Shown here in pieces: positions 37,720-48,271 of a stretch of DNA of 64,000 nt. Each line of letters opens with the position of its first letter. Within the stretch, counting starts at the first letter, position 1. The position numbers and the translations under genes are program-made. Origin of the DNA: Schizochytrium sp. CCTCC M209059 (Eukaryota > Sar > Bigyra > Thraustochytrida > Thraustochytriidae); contig KN805415.1 of NCBI GenBank assembly GCA_000818945.1, positions 275 to 64,274 on the forward strand, written 5' to 3'. The notes under the pieces were generated by a model. The model saw only the letters and a list, made by a program, of their open reading frames with translations. It was not told where the DNA came from and did no database searches.

Positions 37720-38254
37720 CGTGTGGCGGCCAGCCTGTTCTCCGCGAGCGCCTTTACTCCACCGGCCCGCCGCTCCGGGCACCTCGCTTCGCCTCTCGCG
37801 TGAGTTGCGCGTCGATGCGGCTTTGCGTCACAGGGGCGAGGATTTCCTGCAAGGTCTGAATAGGTCAGGTTTGCTACAGTGAATGAGAGACGAGACGCCC
37901 AGTGTATCTGCGGCAGCAAAAACCCTTGTTGTTCCGAATGGACATCTACGAACGACAGCAACGCAAAGGATTAGCCTGATTTTTTCTCGAGTACTGCAGA
38001 TGCGCCACGACGACACAGATCATGGAGAGTGAAGTGAAGAAATCTGCATGCAAGCATATCTGCATACTTGCAAAAAAACGAACAAGACGCAAAAAAAAAC
38101 GAACAAGACGCAAAAACAACAAACCAACTCTAAGTATAGCTCACTCAATGTCAGCTAAGATTGATATAGGCATATCGATAGGTGGGGCAGCCAAAGACAA
38201 GTTCAAGGCAAGATCCAATTGACCAAAGTATAGATAGATAATGATTTTGTTAAT
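37720..38254. other. Spacer between transporter and kinase-like gene
   Basis: No gene seen. A 19-20 bp A-rich unit (AAAAAACGAACAAGACGC) is repeated in tandem near 38073-38112. The rest is mixed-composition DNA with the transporter promoter at the left. Confidence 0.45.
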
Positions 38255-40243
38255 CTAAATGCGTGAGGTGTTCGTCGTGGATGGCTCTTGGACGAGAATG
38301 GCGTTCACGGCGGCTCCAGATTTGACGGCACCGAGAATCGATGCTTCTCCAGCAGCGGGCTTTACAGACTTGACGCACAGCGGCAATGCCGAAAGTCCAT
38401 CAAAGGTAGAAGCAGAGCCTGTGGGATCGAGAGTGATCGAAGAACCTGCAGCCGTTTCGATACGCAGGGCGTTCGAGGACGACAAGGTTGCAGACTTGAT
38501 AGGCGCAGCAGTGTTCGCATCAAGGAAGAGAGAACCCGTTCCTTTACCAGAAGCATCGAGATGCAGAGAAAAGGTAATGTTCGAGGCACCAAGACGACCG
38601 CAGAGGTTTTGCGCCTTGCGCTCCGAGGCAAGGGAAGAGGCTTGGCCCCAGGCATGCGCGCGGACGGCCAGGATCTGGCCGTCAGCGTCGGCGGTGCGAG
38701 TGCCGGCAAGGGTACCCGTAACAACGGCTGCTTGCTCCGACGTGGCGCCCTCTTGCACAGCGGCGGTGACACAAGGGCTCACAGCAAGCAGCTCAACGTC
38801 CAAGACGCCCTGCGCGCAAAAGCGGACCTTGTAAAAAGGACGCTTCACGTGAATGGCCACTCCGTCTGAATCCCAGCCGTTGTTGGTGAGGATCTTGAGT
38901 TCCGAGGACTTGCGCACAGAGACGCGGCCATCGGGGCCAAAAAGGTAGACCTCGCAAGCAGCGCGGCCCTGACCAGCCTTGTTTGCGACACGAACAATGC
39001 CGGACTCGCCCTTGGGCGTGAAAAACGTCGCAGACGCAAGCTCGACAAAATCGTCCATTCCTGATGGGACTTTGTGGCAAAAGCCGTCAGCGTAGGTGAG
39101 CTTTGCATTTCCCTCGAGCACGGGGCTTGGCGGCGGCGTGGCCCTGCGCTCGAGCTCGTCGAGAAGTTCCTGAGCGCGACCGGACAAAAAGATGGTCATG
39201 GCACCATATTCGCCGGCAACGCTCGAGCTCGCTTGACCAGCAGCCTTGCGCGCGGCGATACCTTGCGAAATAATAGCGCCTCGCCAGTTGTGGAATGCCT
39301 GGTAAAAGGGCCAAAAAGGGTCCGGGTAAGGGCGACCCATGCGTTTGGCATACGTGCGCAACACGGTGTCCATGGATGGAATGCCACTTGTCTCGAAATT
39401 GGGCATGCCATCGACACCGACATAGGTGGCGGGATCCTTGTCCGGGATCCAGGGCGATCCATATAGCGCAGTAAAGTTGGCAAGATCTGAGCTCGGGTGA
39501 CCAATGGTGGAGAGCTCCCAGTCAAGGACTGCAATGACACGAGGCTCAGTATCATGTAGGATGAAGTTGTCGAACTTGTAGTCGCCGTGGCAGAGTCCGA
39601 CCTCGTCATCCGGCAGGTACTTGCGCATGCGAGCCACAAGCCCAGCTTGATCCGCAATGCGGGGTACTTCTTCCGAGACAGCTTCCTGGCGCTCGCTCAC
39701 AAACGAGAGACTCGAGAGCTGGCGGTCATACATGCCTCCGCACTTGCCATAGTCTTCGAGACCGACGTTGCGCCAATCAACAGAATGGATGCGAGCCAGC
39801 GTCTCGATTACGCTTTCGTAGGCCTTGGTGCGGTCTTGCGGGGTCATTTCGTCGAGCGAAGCCTTTTTGAAGATACGGCCCCGGACAAACTCCATGACAT
39901 AGAACTCGGACCCGATCACGCTCTCGTCTGAGCAGTAGGCGTACATTTTCGGCACAGGGACATTGGTGTTGTCCCCGAGGCACTTCATCACCCAGTACTC
40001 GCGATCCGTGCGGTGCGCAGTTTTGTTGGACCGCTGTCCCGGGGGCTGTTTTCGTAGGACATAAACGCCATTGATCAGGTATGTTGGGTTCGACTGGCCC
40101 AGCGCGAACTTTCGCACCTGCGTGGGACCCTCGTAGCCCTCAACCTCTTTCTTGAGGAAGGCGTCCAGCTTATCGAGGTCGAGCTTGAGCGACTCGGGCA
40201 CCTCGTACGTCTCCTGCCCCGCGATTTCCTCGTGGCTCGCCAT
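38255..40243 (-). CDS. ACAD10/11-type aminoglycoside-phosphotransferase-fold kinase fused to an unrecognised C-terminal domain
   Basis: 662 residues, ATG at 40243, intronless. Residues about 40-375 match the kinase half of ACAD10/ACAD11. [10 protein letters not shown] contains the ATP-binding lysine K64. [40 protein letters not shown] and [16 protein letters not shown] are nearly family-identical. Catalytic HGD (219-221) and N226 lie in [14 protein letters not shown], and metal-binding D241 in [17 protein letters not shown]. In animals this domain phosphorylates 4-hydroxyacyl-CoAs so that the attached acyl-CoA dehydrogenase half can act. Here the dehydrogenase half is absent. In its place residues about 390-662 form a Ser/Ala/Thr-rich, beta-looking region I do not recognise (for example [40 protein letters not shown]). 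An active small-molecule or acyl-CoA kinase is likely from the intact motifs; the substrate is inferred. Confidence 0.85.
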   Translation of the reverse strand: MASHEEIAGQETYEVPESLKLDLDKLDAFLKKEVEGYEGPTQVRKFALGQSNPTYLINGVYVLRKQPPGQRSNKTAHRTDREYWVMKCLGDNTNVPVPKMYAYCSDESVIGSEFYVMEFVRGRIFKKASLDEMTPQDRTKAYESVIETLARIHSVDWRNVGLEDYGKCGGMYDRQLSSLSFVSERQEAVSEEVPRIADQAGLVARMRKYLPDDEVGLCHGDYKFDNFILHDTEPRVIAVLDWELSTIGHPSSDLANFTALYGSPWIPDKDPATYVGVDGMPNFETSGIPSMDTVLRTYAKRMGRPYPDPFWPFYQAFHNWRGAIISQGIAARKAAGQASSSVAGEYGAMTIFLSGRAQELLDELERRATPPPSPVLEGNAKLTYADGFCHKVPSGMDDFVELASATFFTPKGESGIVRVANKAGQGRAACEVYLFGPDGRVSVRKSSELKILTNNGWDSDGVAIHVKRPFYKVRFCAQGVLDVELLAVSPCVTAAVQEGATSEQAAVVTGTLAGTRTADADGQILAVRAHAWGQASSLASERKAQNLCGRLGASNITFSLHLDASGKGTGSLFLDANTAAPIKSATLSSSNALRIETAAGSSITLDPTGSASTFDGLSALPLCVKSVKPAAGEASILGAVKSGAAVNAILVQEPSTTNTSRI

Positions 40244-41442
40244 TCTCCCTCCGATAGATCAACCAAAGCAAAGCAAACCGACCAAACCACACCACACTCC
40301 TCTACACGCGGCGAGGTCGTTCGCTCGCTCGTCCGTCCGTCCGTCCGTCCGTCGGTCAGGTGCTCACCCTCTTTCTCTCTCGCACGAGCGCTCGGCCTCC
40401 AACTCCGCGATGAGCACGTCCTTGGCGAAGGTGATTTGCTGCCAGTCTGCATGTCTGCCTGCGGCCCCAATCTCGCCACCCCCCCCGTGCAGGGGCCGGT
40501 GTCGGACTTCTGCTCGATATCCTACTCCAAGTCCGCCGCGCGCGCCGCGGTCGCCCTGGACCGGGACGCCGCGGAGGCGTCCCCTCGGCGAGGATATCCT
40601 TGGAGCCGCGCCGGGGCGAACTGCAGGATATCCTGGTCCGCGCGAGGAGCGGATTTAGCTGCGGAAAGCGCGGCAAAAGAAGAGGGCCGCGCGGGCCCCG
40701 GAGGCAAGTGGAGAATGGGCGCGCGCGCAAGTCGGGAATGGGCGCGCGCAAGTCGGGAATGCGCGGCGGGCGCGCGGCGGAAGCGCGGCAGCAGAGAAGC
40801 AACGGCGGCAGGCACGGCGAGCACGGCGAGCGCGGCGCGGCGCGGCGCGGCGAGGCGAGCGCGCGCGAGGGAGCGAGGGAGGCAGGGGGCCGAGCAAGGG
40901 CCCGAGGGCGGCTCGCGGCGTCCAATCTGCGCCGGCCGGGGCCTCAGGGCGCGCCACCTCGGCCTGGCGTCTCGGGCGTCACAGCAAGGATCCAACCATC
41001 TCTCGCACCATCTCGCGCGCCATCTGGCCAGTTGAAGACTCGTGAACTACTTTCCTCCCGCGCGAGGGCCCAGCGGGAGAGACGAGCGCAGCGCGAGCGG
41101 GCCCCGGCGTCCGGCGTTGCCGCGCCGACGCGTGCGAGAGCGAGCGCGAAGCCCGGCGAAAGGCGAGGTTTTGTGCTGACCTCGCTCGCTCTTGGTTGTT
41201 TGTTACCTATCTTGCGGCTTGGAGGGCGGCACGTACGAGCTCAAGGCGCGTGCGTGCGTGCGTGCGTACGTGCGCGAGGACGCGTCGCGAAACGACAAAG
41301 AGCAAAGAAAAGCTACGGAGGTTCGCATCAGGACGTGCGTGAGGACGCGACGCGGCGCCACAAGGAGCCACAAGGCAAGGCCGCGGAGATTTGCATCGAG
41401 ACTGGCGTGGCGCAACCAAGGACGTGACGTGGATCTTTGAAA
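40244..41442. other. GC-rich divergent promoter region
   Basis: 1.2 kb between the kinase-like gene (-) and the SET gene (+). It holds CCGT steps at about 40330-40350, two perfect AGGATATCCT palindromes (40591-40600 and 40625-40634, starts 34 bp apart) plus a partial GATATCCT at 40516-40523, and a GCGTGC run near 41247-41272. Open frames on both strands are Arg/Ala-rich and mutually overlapping, and I do not accept them as genes. Confidence 0.5.
40591..40634. promoter_or_regulatory. Paired AGGATATCCT palindromes
   Basis: Two identical 10-bp perfect palindromes start 34 bp apart in the shared promoter region, with a partial third site 75 bp to the left. The spacing is near three helical turns. 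They may be binding sites for a dimeric factor; no function is shown. Confidence 0.3.
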
Positions 41443-44400
41443 ATGGCAGGCCAAACAGGCAAGCGCGGGGCAGCCAATGGCACGATCAACAACACCAGCG
41501 GACCGGCCAAAGTCGGCCGACCAAAGAGCGTAACAAACAAGGCGCCCAAGAAACGCGGACGTAAACGCAAAAACACGCAAGCTCTGAGCCCGCAAAAACG
41601 TACTGCACGACAGAGCGCCGCCGCGCGCACGGCGCTGGCACAAGCCAAACAAGAGGAAGGAAGGCGCAAAAGTGCAAAGGCAGAAGGCGGCAAGGGAAAC
41701 AATGATGATGACAAGAGCGACGAACTTCTCTTGCGCATGCCTCATCCCAAAAAACGTGATCCCTATATCTCACAAGGGGGATATAAGCAGCACATCCAGA
41801 ACAATCTCGTCCGCATCGAAAATGACATGGAGGCTTCCGAGGCAGTTGTCAAGAGTGAAGAGGAAATTATGCAGGAAACCTGGAAAAGGCGTGCTGAGCG
41901 CGACGAACTGCTCACGATCGAAACACGCCGGTACATTTGGAAAACGAACATTGAACCAGCCCTCGAGAGTCTTAACCGCGACAGAGCCAAGTTTGACGCG
42001 CAGCAGGACGAAAACAAGACACCGTCCGAGGATGAACCAGAAAGCGACGCCGACGAAGAGGCAGATGAGCTCCCGGAAGAGGAAATGGTTGAAAGGTACG
42101 CCGCCTTTGCGCGCCAAGGTCTCTCGGTGGAACTTGAGCTCGACGTGTACCAGGGCACCTGGAAGTCCTGGTTCGAGTCCAAGATTGTGACCATCAAGGC
42201 GCTCGTGGATGGCAAAGAAAAAGAGATTGACCGCATTCCTCTTGATGCCGCCCCCTCGGACGAGTTCAAGTTGCATATACACTTTTTTGGCTGGGCCAAG
42301 AAGTACCGTGTCTGGCTCAAGGTGCGCCGCGAAGACCTCGAGCCCGAGGCGATGCGCGCACAGGGAATTTTTGCGCCACCCGCTACCAAAACGAGTGGCG
42401 CCAAGTTTGGATCTCGGCGCCGCGCAAAGAACAAGGAGAGGCGCGAGGAGCGTCTCCGGGCCATGGCTGAGCGAAAGGCCCTCGATGAGCAGGCTAAACA
42501 AGAGGCAAACAAAGACGGCGAGGGCGACGACGATGACGAGGGCGATGATAATGACGATGATGATGATGACGATGACGATGACGACCGCGGATACGGGGCC
42601 CGGATACGGGGCTTGAATGGTTCCACGCCCACTGAGGGCATTCGGCGGCGCCGTGGGGGACGTCGCATTAGCCAGACCGTGGACCTCACCAACATCGTGA
42701 GCGGGCGACGGTCTCGGCGTCGCGCTGCCGAAGTTAGCAGCAATACCGTTGATGGCCGCGCATCTGTACCGGCGCCCCTCACCTGCGTCTGTGGCGAAAA
42801 ATACTACGAGCGTAATCTTGATAGCAACGAGAAATTGCATACGTGCCAGTTAGGCTGTGGGCGTGCGTTTCATGCCCCATGTTACAAGGACATCATGGGG
42901 GAAAGCCTTGCCGCGGCCTCGGCGCATGGGTTTTTCGAATGCCAAACGTGCCGGACCTCTTCGCACGACTGTTATTATTGCACCGTGGTCGAGAACCACG
43001 AGGAAGACGCAGAGGAGGAAGAGGGCCACGAAGAGAAGGACGAGATGGAGCAGGATCAGCCTCTTGCTAACGGTAGTGGCCCCGAAACTGAGGGCACTGC
43101 CAACGGCGTGTCTAGGTCTCCTGGCGAGGATGGTTCCAAGAAAGAGAAGTCTGAAGCAAACGGGCTCACCCTCCGCCCCGAAACAGAGGAAGCCCGCGAG
43201 GCAAACCAGCCACACGCAGAAGGAAGTGACGATAACCCGGTCAAGTGCAGCATGGCAGGGTGTTCGCACTTTTACCACCCTTCGTGCGTGTGGGAGATTG
43301 GCGCGCGCTGCAGGGTGATCGGGCCGGACGGAAAGCCCTACAAGGCCGATGAAGATGGTCGCAATCTTGCCGGCTCCTCTCTGCCGAATGGGATGATTTG
43401 TCCGCGACACTGTTGCCGCGGGTGCTACGACCGAAACCCGGAATCGGACGCTGCGTTCAAGCGGCAGCGTACCCTCGTGCCATGCATCACGTGCGACAGC
43501 TCCTTCCATGAGCGCTGCCTTCCTCACGGAGGCCTACAAAACGAGCTTGGACTGGTGTGCAACACGTGCGCGCGCGAGTACGACGCGCCACTCAGCGCGA
43601 CCTCGGATACTGTATTCCTGGCGCAAAAGACGGGACGACGGTCAGGCGTGACCAAATTTGACCCGTGCCGTCATTTGCAGAATATTTACAAGAACACGGA
43701 CATGAGCTCGCCGCTCACTGCGCGTATGCGGCTGCCCGAGCTGCAGGATTGGCACAACGAAATGTCGAGCAAGGGCGGTCGGGGCGCAGGTCCGGCAAAT
43801 AAGCGCGCTCGTTTGTCAAAACAAGCCAAGGCCAAGGCCACGCAGGCGGCCGCCGCTGCCGCAGCTGCAGCTGCGAAGGGCAAGACCAAGAGCGGTGGCA
43901 AGGTGCGCATGCCAAAGTACAACCCTTTGAAACACAATCTTTACGTGGCGCCATGCAAGCCCATCGTCAACACGGACCTCCTCGAGTCGACATGCAAGTG
44001 CACGGATGTGTGCGGGGATAATTGCGATAATCACATGCTGCGCATTGAATGCGTGCGCGAGGGTGATCGCGGGTCGAAGAACATTCCCATTAACTGCACG
44101 GCGCGCGCGTGCAACAATCAGCACTTTCAGCTTGGCCAAAACAAAAAGGTGAAGCCGATCGAGACACCCGGGCGGGGCTGGGGTCTTGAACTGGCGGAGC
44201 CTGCGCATGAGGGCGATTTCATTGTCGAGTATGTGGGCGAGGTCCTTACTGCGACAGAGGCACGCAAGCGCATGGAAGAAGCGATGGCCAAAAACGAGCC
44301 GCACGTCTTTCAGCTGGATCTGGGAAATGAACAGATTATCGACGCTCGGAAAAAGGGCAACATTGCTCGCTTTGTCAACCACTCGTGCGACCCGAATTGC

Positions 44401-44991
44401 GCCCTGCAGAAGTGGAACGTCCGCGGCGTCACGCGCGTGGGTATCATCGCCAAGCGCCGCATCGAGCCGGGCGAGGAGCTTAGTTTCGACTACTCCTTTG
44501 AGCAGAGCTCTGATTTGCACTTTCACTGTCTCTGCGGCGCGGCTAATTGCCGCGGCACACTGACTGCCGTGTCTTCCAAGTCGAGTCAGGCCAAGAGCGA
44601 GCTCGAGCGGGTCTGCCAGGATATCAGTCGCCTCAAGAACCTCCGTGCCGATCTGCGCGGAGGTCTTTTGCCTCCGCGTCAATTGCGTGTCCTTGTGAAG
44701 CAGGCCCAAGCCGACTGGCAGGAGTTGCGCGAGAAGCAAGCTGCGCACGAACGGCGGGTCAGTCTGCGCGTCAAACGCGCACTTCCACCCTCGCGCGTCA
44801 TGCAGGATGTCACGCGTGTCACGACGCAGCAGTCTGACTATGGCGAGGGTCAGGCCATTGCGCCACCAGGAGCGCCGATTTTTCTCCAGCGTAATGTCTG
44901 GATGGGTGCCGACATGCAGCGGCGCGCCAAGCTTGATCTTGACGCGCGGAAGCAGGCGCGCCAAGCTGAACTGAAACGGAGCATGACTTAG
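41443..44991 (+). CDS. PHD-AWS-SET-postSET histone lysine methyltransferase (NSD/ASH1/SETD2 class)
   Basis: 1182 residues from the ATG at 41443, intronless. The N-terminus is Lys/Arg-rich (KKRGRKRKN), fitting nuclear import or DNA contact. An Asp-run lies near 375. Cys/His-rich PHD-like modules sit near 448-510 (CVCGEKYYERN, CQLGCGRAFHAPC) and 600-715 (CSMAGCSHFYHPSC, HCCRGCYDRN, CITCDSSFHERC). An AWS-type zinc cluster begins near 851 (CKCTDVCGDNCDNHMLRIEC). The SET domain follows: GRGWGLELAEPAHEGDFIVE, RFVNHSCDPNCALQKWNVRG with NHSC at 979-982, and GEELSFDYSFE. Post-SET reads CLCGAANCRGTL. Catalytic and cofactor residues are present. AWS plus SET plus post-SET is the layout of H3K36 methyltransferases; site specificity is inferred from family. 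A Lys-rich helical tail ends the protein. Confidence 0.92.
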   Translation: MAGQTGKRGAANGTINNTSGPAKVGRPKSVTNKAPKKRGRKRKNTQALSPQKRTARQSAAARTALAQAKQEEGRRKSAKAEGGKGNNDDDKSDELLLRMPHPKKRDPYISQGGYKQHIQNNLVRIENDMEASEAVVKSEEEIMQETWKRRAERDELLTIETRRYIWKTNIEPALESLNRDRAKFDAQQDENKTPSEDEPESDADEEADELPEEEMVERYAAFARQGLSVELELDVYQGTWKSWFESKIVTIKALVDGKEKEIDRIPLDAAPSDEFKLHIHFFGWAKKYRVWLKVRREDLEPEAMRAQGIFAPPATKTSGAKFGSRRRAKNKERREERLRAMAERKALDEQAKQEANKDGEGDDDDEGDDNDDDDDDDDDDDRGYGARIRGLNGSTPTEGIRRRRGGRRISQTVDLTNIVSGRRSRRRAAEVSSNTVDGRASVPAPLTCVCGEKYYERNLDSNEKLHTCQLGCGRAFHAPCYKDIMGESLAAASAHGFFECQTCRTSSHDCYYCTVVENHEEDAEEEEGHEEKDEMEQDQPLANGSGPETEGTANGVSRSPGEDGSKKEKSEANGLTLRPETEEAREANQPHAEGSDDNPVKCSMAGCSHFYHPSCVWEIGARCRVIGPDGKPYKADEDGRNLAGSSLPNGMICPRHCCRGCYDRNPESDAAFKRQRTLVPCITCDSSFHERCLPHGGLQNELGLVCNTCAREYDAPLSATSDTVFLAQKTGRRSGVTKFDPCRHLQNIYKNTDMSSPLTARMRLPELQDWHNEMSSKGGRGAGPANKRARLSKQAKAKATQAAAAAAAAAAKGKTKSGGKVRMPKYNPLKHNLYVAPCKPIVNTDLLESTCKCTDVCGDNCDNHMLRIECVREGDRGSKNIPINCTARACNNQHFQLGQNKKVKPIETPGRGWGLELAEPAHEGDFIVEYVGEVLTATEARKRMEEAMAKNEPHVFQLDLGNEQIIDARKKGNIARFVNHSCDPNCALQKWNVRGVTRVGIIAKRRIEPGEELSFDYSFEQSSDLHFHCLCGAANCRGTLTAVSSKSSQAKSELERVCQDISRLKNLRADLRGGLLPPRQLRVLVKQAQADWQELREKQAAHERRVSLRVKRALPPSRVMQDVTRVTTQQSDYGEGQAIAPPGAPIFLQRNVWMGADMQRRAKLDLDARKQARQAELKRSMT

Positions 44992-45691
44992 AAAGACGAA
45001 GAAAAAGAATATCACGTCATACGTCGACTTATTGCGTTGCTACTTTTCCCATTATCTTTATTCTATCGCGTTACCAGGAGCGCTGCTTCCTTTCCGTTTG
45101 TGAATTATCGTCTGGCTGGGCGTCGACATGCAGCGGCGCATCATGCTACTCGAAAGAGAATACGAAGTTTTTGGTGACTTCATTGTGCTTGGCGCGCTCC
45201 TTATCACATCGCCGCCTCACCCATCTATCCTGTGAATGAAAACGTTGGTGTCACTTTTGACTTTCTGTGCATGCAAAGGATCGTGTCGAAAAAGCAGAAT
45301 TCTGTCTTTGTTTTTTGAAAGCAAGTACAATTTATGTTTTGTCACAAAATATGCAAAAGCAAACATATGTCGCAAATCCCTCCCTATGTGTCACCTTTGA
45401 CCAGCGCCGCATAAGAACACGAAATCGACTAGAGTAGCGTCAAAAAATAGGTGATTAACGTCATTTGCGCTGCCGTGGACCGGGATCTGTTCGACTCCGA
45501 GGAGGCGGAGCACTACCTGTCTCCGAGTGGTTTCCCGTAGCCAGGTGTCCAACGACGGAGTCAATGCATCGCCAGCCTATACCAATCACGGGTTTGAGCC
45601 CACACCTCGCAAAAAAGTGCCAGAAGAGCAAAAAAGGTTTTACACTACATATCCTACTTGTTACAACTCGTAAATAATTGTCTCCAAAGCT
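44992..45691. other. Convergent spacer after the SET gene
   Basis: 700 bp, AT-richer, with no credible gene. A GC-rich island around 45465-45540 can fold in part but does not form a tRNA cloverleaf. Nothing else is noted. Confidence 0.45.
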
Positions 45692-48271
45692 TTACGACGT
45701 CTTGGCCGTTGCCGCTGACGAGGCAGTCTTAGATGTGGAGGACGCCGTTGTAGATGTTGACCCAGCGGCATCAGGTCGCTCGTCGGCATCTATATCCGCA
45801 CCCTCTTCTTCTTCTTTTTCTTCTTCAAGCTGGACTCGCTCAGCGTCGCCGGATGCCCGTGACACCGTCGTTATCACTGCCTTGGCTACGGGTGCTGCAT
45901 TCGTAGACACGATTTTCTTGCCTTCGGCATACGCCACCGCGTGTTGCAGAGATACATATTCTTGCAAGGTAATCCTGGATCGCTTGAGGATATCGCGAAA
46001 GTGGCCGCGGCAATTGCACATGATGAGTTCGATGCCCATTTTGGCCAACTCCTTTTCAATCTTAATAAAAGACGAGATCCCTGAAGTGTCGCAGTCGGTG
46101 ATGCAAGAAGCATCGAGAACGACCGAGTGTACGTACTGGCGCTCTTGCGAGAGCAGCGGTGAAGCCCCGCCGCTGGCCTCAGCTGCCCCATGCGATCTAG
46201 TTCCGGCCTCTAAATCATTGGCATCGGTATTCGCAGATCTCGCAAGTGTTGCGCCACTCGATGCATTTTGCTCGTTATCTTCGGTTTCATTGTCCTTCTC
46301 CTCTGCGATGCGATCGTGCACGGCAGCAATGAGATGTTTGCGAAAGTCTTCGCGATTTGCAAAGTGCACCGCGCTGTCGATACGGAAAATGAGAACTCCT
46401 GGGACAGGCTCGGCGTCATGGAAGCGACTCAAGTCCTTGAAGAGGTTGGGAATCATGGCGAAACGCCCTAGCACAGCAAAGTGAGGGTGCGACACCGTGT
46501 AGAGAAGCACGATGATGGAGTAGCCGACGCCAATACCAAGGCCATATGCGACGTCGAAAAGAAGAACGCCGAAAAAGGTCACGAGCCAAACCGAAAGGTC
46601 ACGCTTGTCGACAGCCCAAAGTGCTACGGGTTCCTTGACCTGCATAAGCAGGCTCTTGAGCGAGTCAAAGATGATGGCAGAAAGGCACGAATACGGAAGG
46701 TCCTCCAGATATGTGGTGAGGCAGAGGAGGACAACGACAATGACGAGCGAGGACATGGCATTGTGCAAGGGCGTCTTTGCGCCGAGCTCGTGGACGAGTG
46801 CCGTGCGCGAGAGCGAGGAGAACGCCGGATGCCCGTTGAACATGCCTCCGATAAAGTTGGCCATGCCAAGCGCGAGCAGTTCTTGATTTGACGAGATGTC
46901 ATAATTGTTTTTCGTGGCAAAGGTCTTGGAAGTTGCCATGGACAGAGCATAGCCCACAATGCTAATGACAACTGTCGGGACGAGGAGCTCGCCAGCAATG
47001 TCGAAGGCCTTAGGAATGTGCGGTGCGGGGATGCCGCCGGGGACCAAGCCCAAGGTTCTCACGCCATACTTCTCGCCGAGATCGGCTCCATAGGTGATTG
47101 CCGTTGCCAGGACGAGCACGATGAGAGCGATGGGCAAGTTGCGAAGATGCGTGCGGCGAGCGAGTTCCGTTGTCTTGAATTCGCGAAATGCAAGAAGAAT
47201 AATGAGGCTGAAGAGGCCGATGAGGAAAGTCGCCACGTTGGTATCCTTTAGCGTCTTGAAAATGGCAACCCAAGTCGGGAAAAAGTTGCCGCGCGAGACG
47301 GAAATGCCAAAGAAATGACTCATTTGCGAGGTGACGATGAGAAAAGCACCCCCGGTAGTGAGACCGGAAATGACTGGGTTGGCGAGAAAGTTGACCAAGG
47401 ACCCGAGTCGGAGAAAACTGAGAATCGTCAGAAAAGCGCCCACTAGCATGGAACACGTGAGGACAGCCTCAATGTAGCGGGCCTCGTCCTCATCGGGATC
47501 GACAATGGAAGAAACAGTGTTAGAGATGAGAAGGGAAATAAGCGCAAAGGGCCCGATTTGCAGCTGGGTGCATGTGCCGAGAAGCGCATACACGATGGGC
47601 GCCACCAAACACGCGTACAGGCCATACTGCGCGGGAAGGCCGGCCAGGAGGCCGTAGCTGATACCCTGAGGAATAAGGAGAATGCCGACCGTAAGACCTG
47701 AGAGAAAGTCCGTCTTGAGGTTTTCGCGAACGCTGTAGGTGGGCATCCAATTGAGAAAAGTGAGACGCCTAGATATGGCCTTGCGCGACTTCTTGGAGCA
47801 AGAATTATCTTCATCGCGCTGGCGACGGCGGCGGCGGCGGGGGCGGCTTCCGGAGCGCCCGCGTGTCTCATTTGAGTCGCTCGCAAAGGATTCGCAGCTA
47901 TCTTCCTCTGCGTGAGGCGTGCAGCAGCAATAGCACTTGGCCCATCGTCGAAGTGCCCTGAGGGACTCCGCATCATTGGGCGAGTTCTCGTGGTACAGCA
48001 TGGCGACCTCCTGTTCGGTGACAACATTCCGCAAAAGCGAGGTGCGCGCCTCGTCGGCGTCCGAGCTCCTTGCGCGCCCGCGCGCCACGAGGCCTGTCCT
48101 TGCAAGCATATTGCTGCTGGTGCTGGTACTGCTGGCGCTTTGTGCGTTCGTCGGTGTCGAGGTCGAGGTCGAGTTCGCCTCTGCGTCGCCCGCCGTTGAG
48201 TCTACTTCGCGCGTCTCGTCCAGGGCGTCCGCCCGCGCCGCCTCGCCGCTCGCGTCGCGGCCCGGGAGCAT
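45692..48271 (-). CDS. SulP/SLC26 anion transporter with STAS domain
   Basis: 859 residues from the ATG at 48271, intronless. A long hydrophilic, Ser/Arg-rich N-terminus (about 170 residues, with RPRRRRRRQRDEDN) precedes the transporter. The SulP core starts NWMPTYSVRENLKTDFLSGL and continues TVGILLIPQGISYGLLAGLP and QYGLYACLVAPIVYALLGTC, the classic SLC26 signature. Then come GTCTQLQIGPFALISLL, NPVISGLTTGGAFLIV and GMANFIGGMFNGHPAFSSLS. A C-terminal STAS domain (about 600-790) contains VVLDASCITDCDTSGISSFI, with a long charged insert before it, as in other SLC26 members. The family exchanges or takes up sulfate, chloride, bicarbonate or related anions across the plasma membrane; here the anion is unknown. 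The tail is Glu-rich and ends in a Ser/Thr/Ala run. Confidence 0.93.
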   Translation of the reverse strand: MLPGRDASGEAARADALDETREVDSTAGDAEANSTSTSTPTNAQSASSTSTSSNMLARTGLVARGRARSSDADEARTSLLRNVVTEQEVAMLYHENSPNDAESLRALRRWAKCYCCCTPHAEEDSCESFASDSNETRGRSGSRPRRRRRRQRDEDNSCSKKSRKAISRRLTFLNWMPTYSVRENLKTDFLSGLTVGILLIPQGISYGLLAGLPAQYGLYACLVAPIVYALLGTCTQLQIGPFALISLLISNTVSSIVDPDEDEARYIEAVLTCSMLVGAFLTILSFLRLGSLVNFLANPVISGLTTGGAFLIVTSQMSHFFGISVSRGNFFPTWVAIFKTLKDTNVATFLIGLFSLIILLAFREFKTTELARRTHLRNLPIALIVLVLATAITYGADLGEKYGVRTLGLVPGGIPAPHIPKAFDIAGELLVPTVVISIVGYALSMATSKTFATKNNYDISSNQELLALGMANFIGGMFNGHPAFSSLSRTALVHELGAKTPLHNAMSSLVIVVVLLCLTTYLEDLPYSCLSAIIFDSLKSLLMQVKEPVALWAVDKRDLSVWLVTFFGVLLFDVAYGLGIGVGYSIIVLLYTVSHPHFAVLGRFAMIPNLFKDLSRFHDAEPVPGVLIFRIDSAVHFANREDFRKHLIAAVHDRIAEEKDNETEDNEQNASSGATLARSANTDANDLEAGTRSHGAAEASGGASPLLSQERQYVHSVVLDASCITDCDTSGISSFIKIEKELAKMGIELIMCNCRGHFRDILKRSRITLQEYVSLQHAVAYAEGKKIVSTNAAPVAKAVITTVSRASGDAERVQLEEEKEEEEGADIDADERPDAAGSTSTTASSTSKTASSAATAKTS

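Noticed and set aside
40232..41427. Several 100-275 codon open frames on both strands between the kinase-like and SET genes
   Set aside because: Mutually overlapping Arg/Ala/Gly-rich translations in GC-rich repetitive DNA, with no recognisable domain.
45465..45540. GC-rich island tested as a tRNA or other structured RNA
   Set aside because: I could not fold acceptor, anticodon and T-arms with conserved loop sequences.
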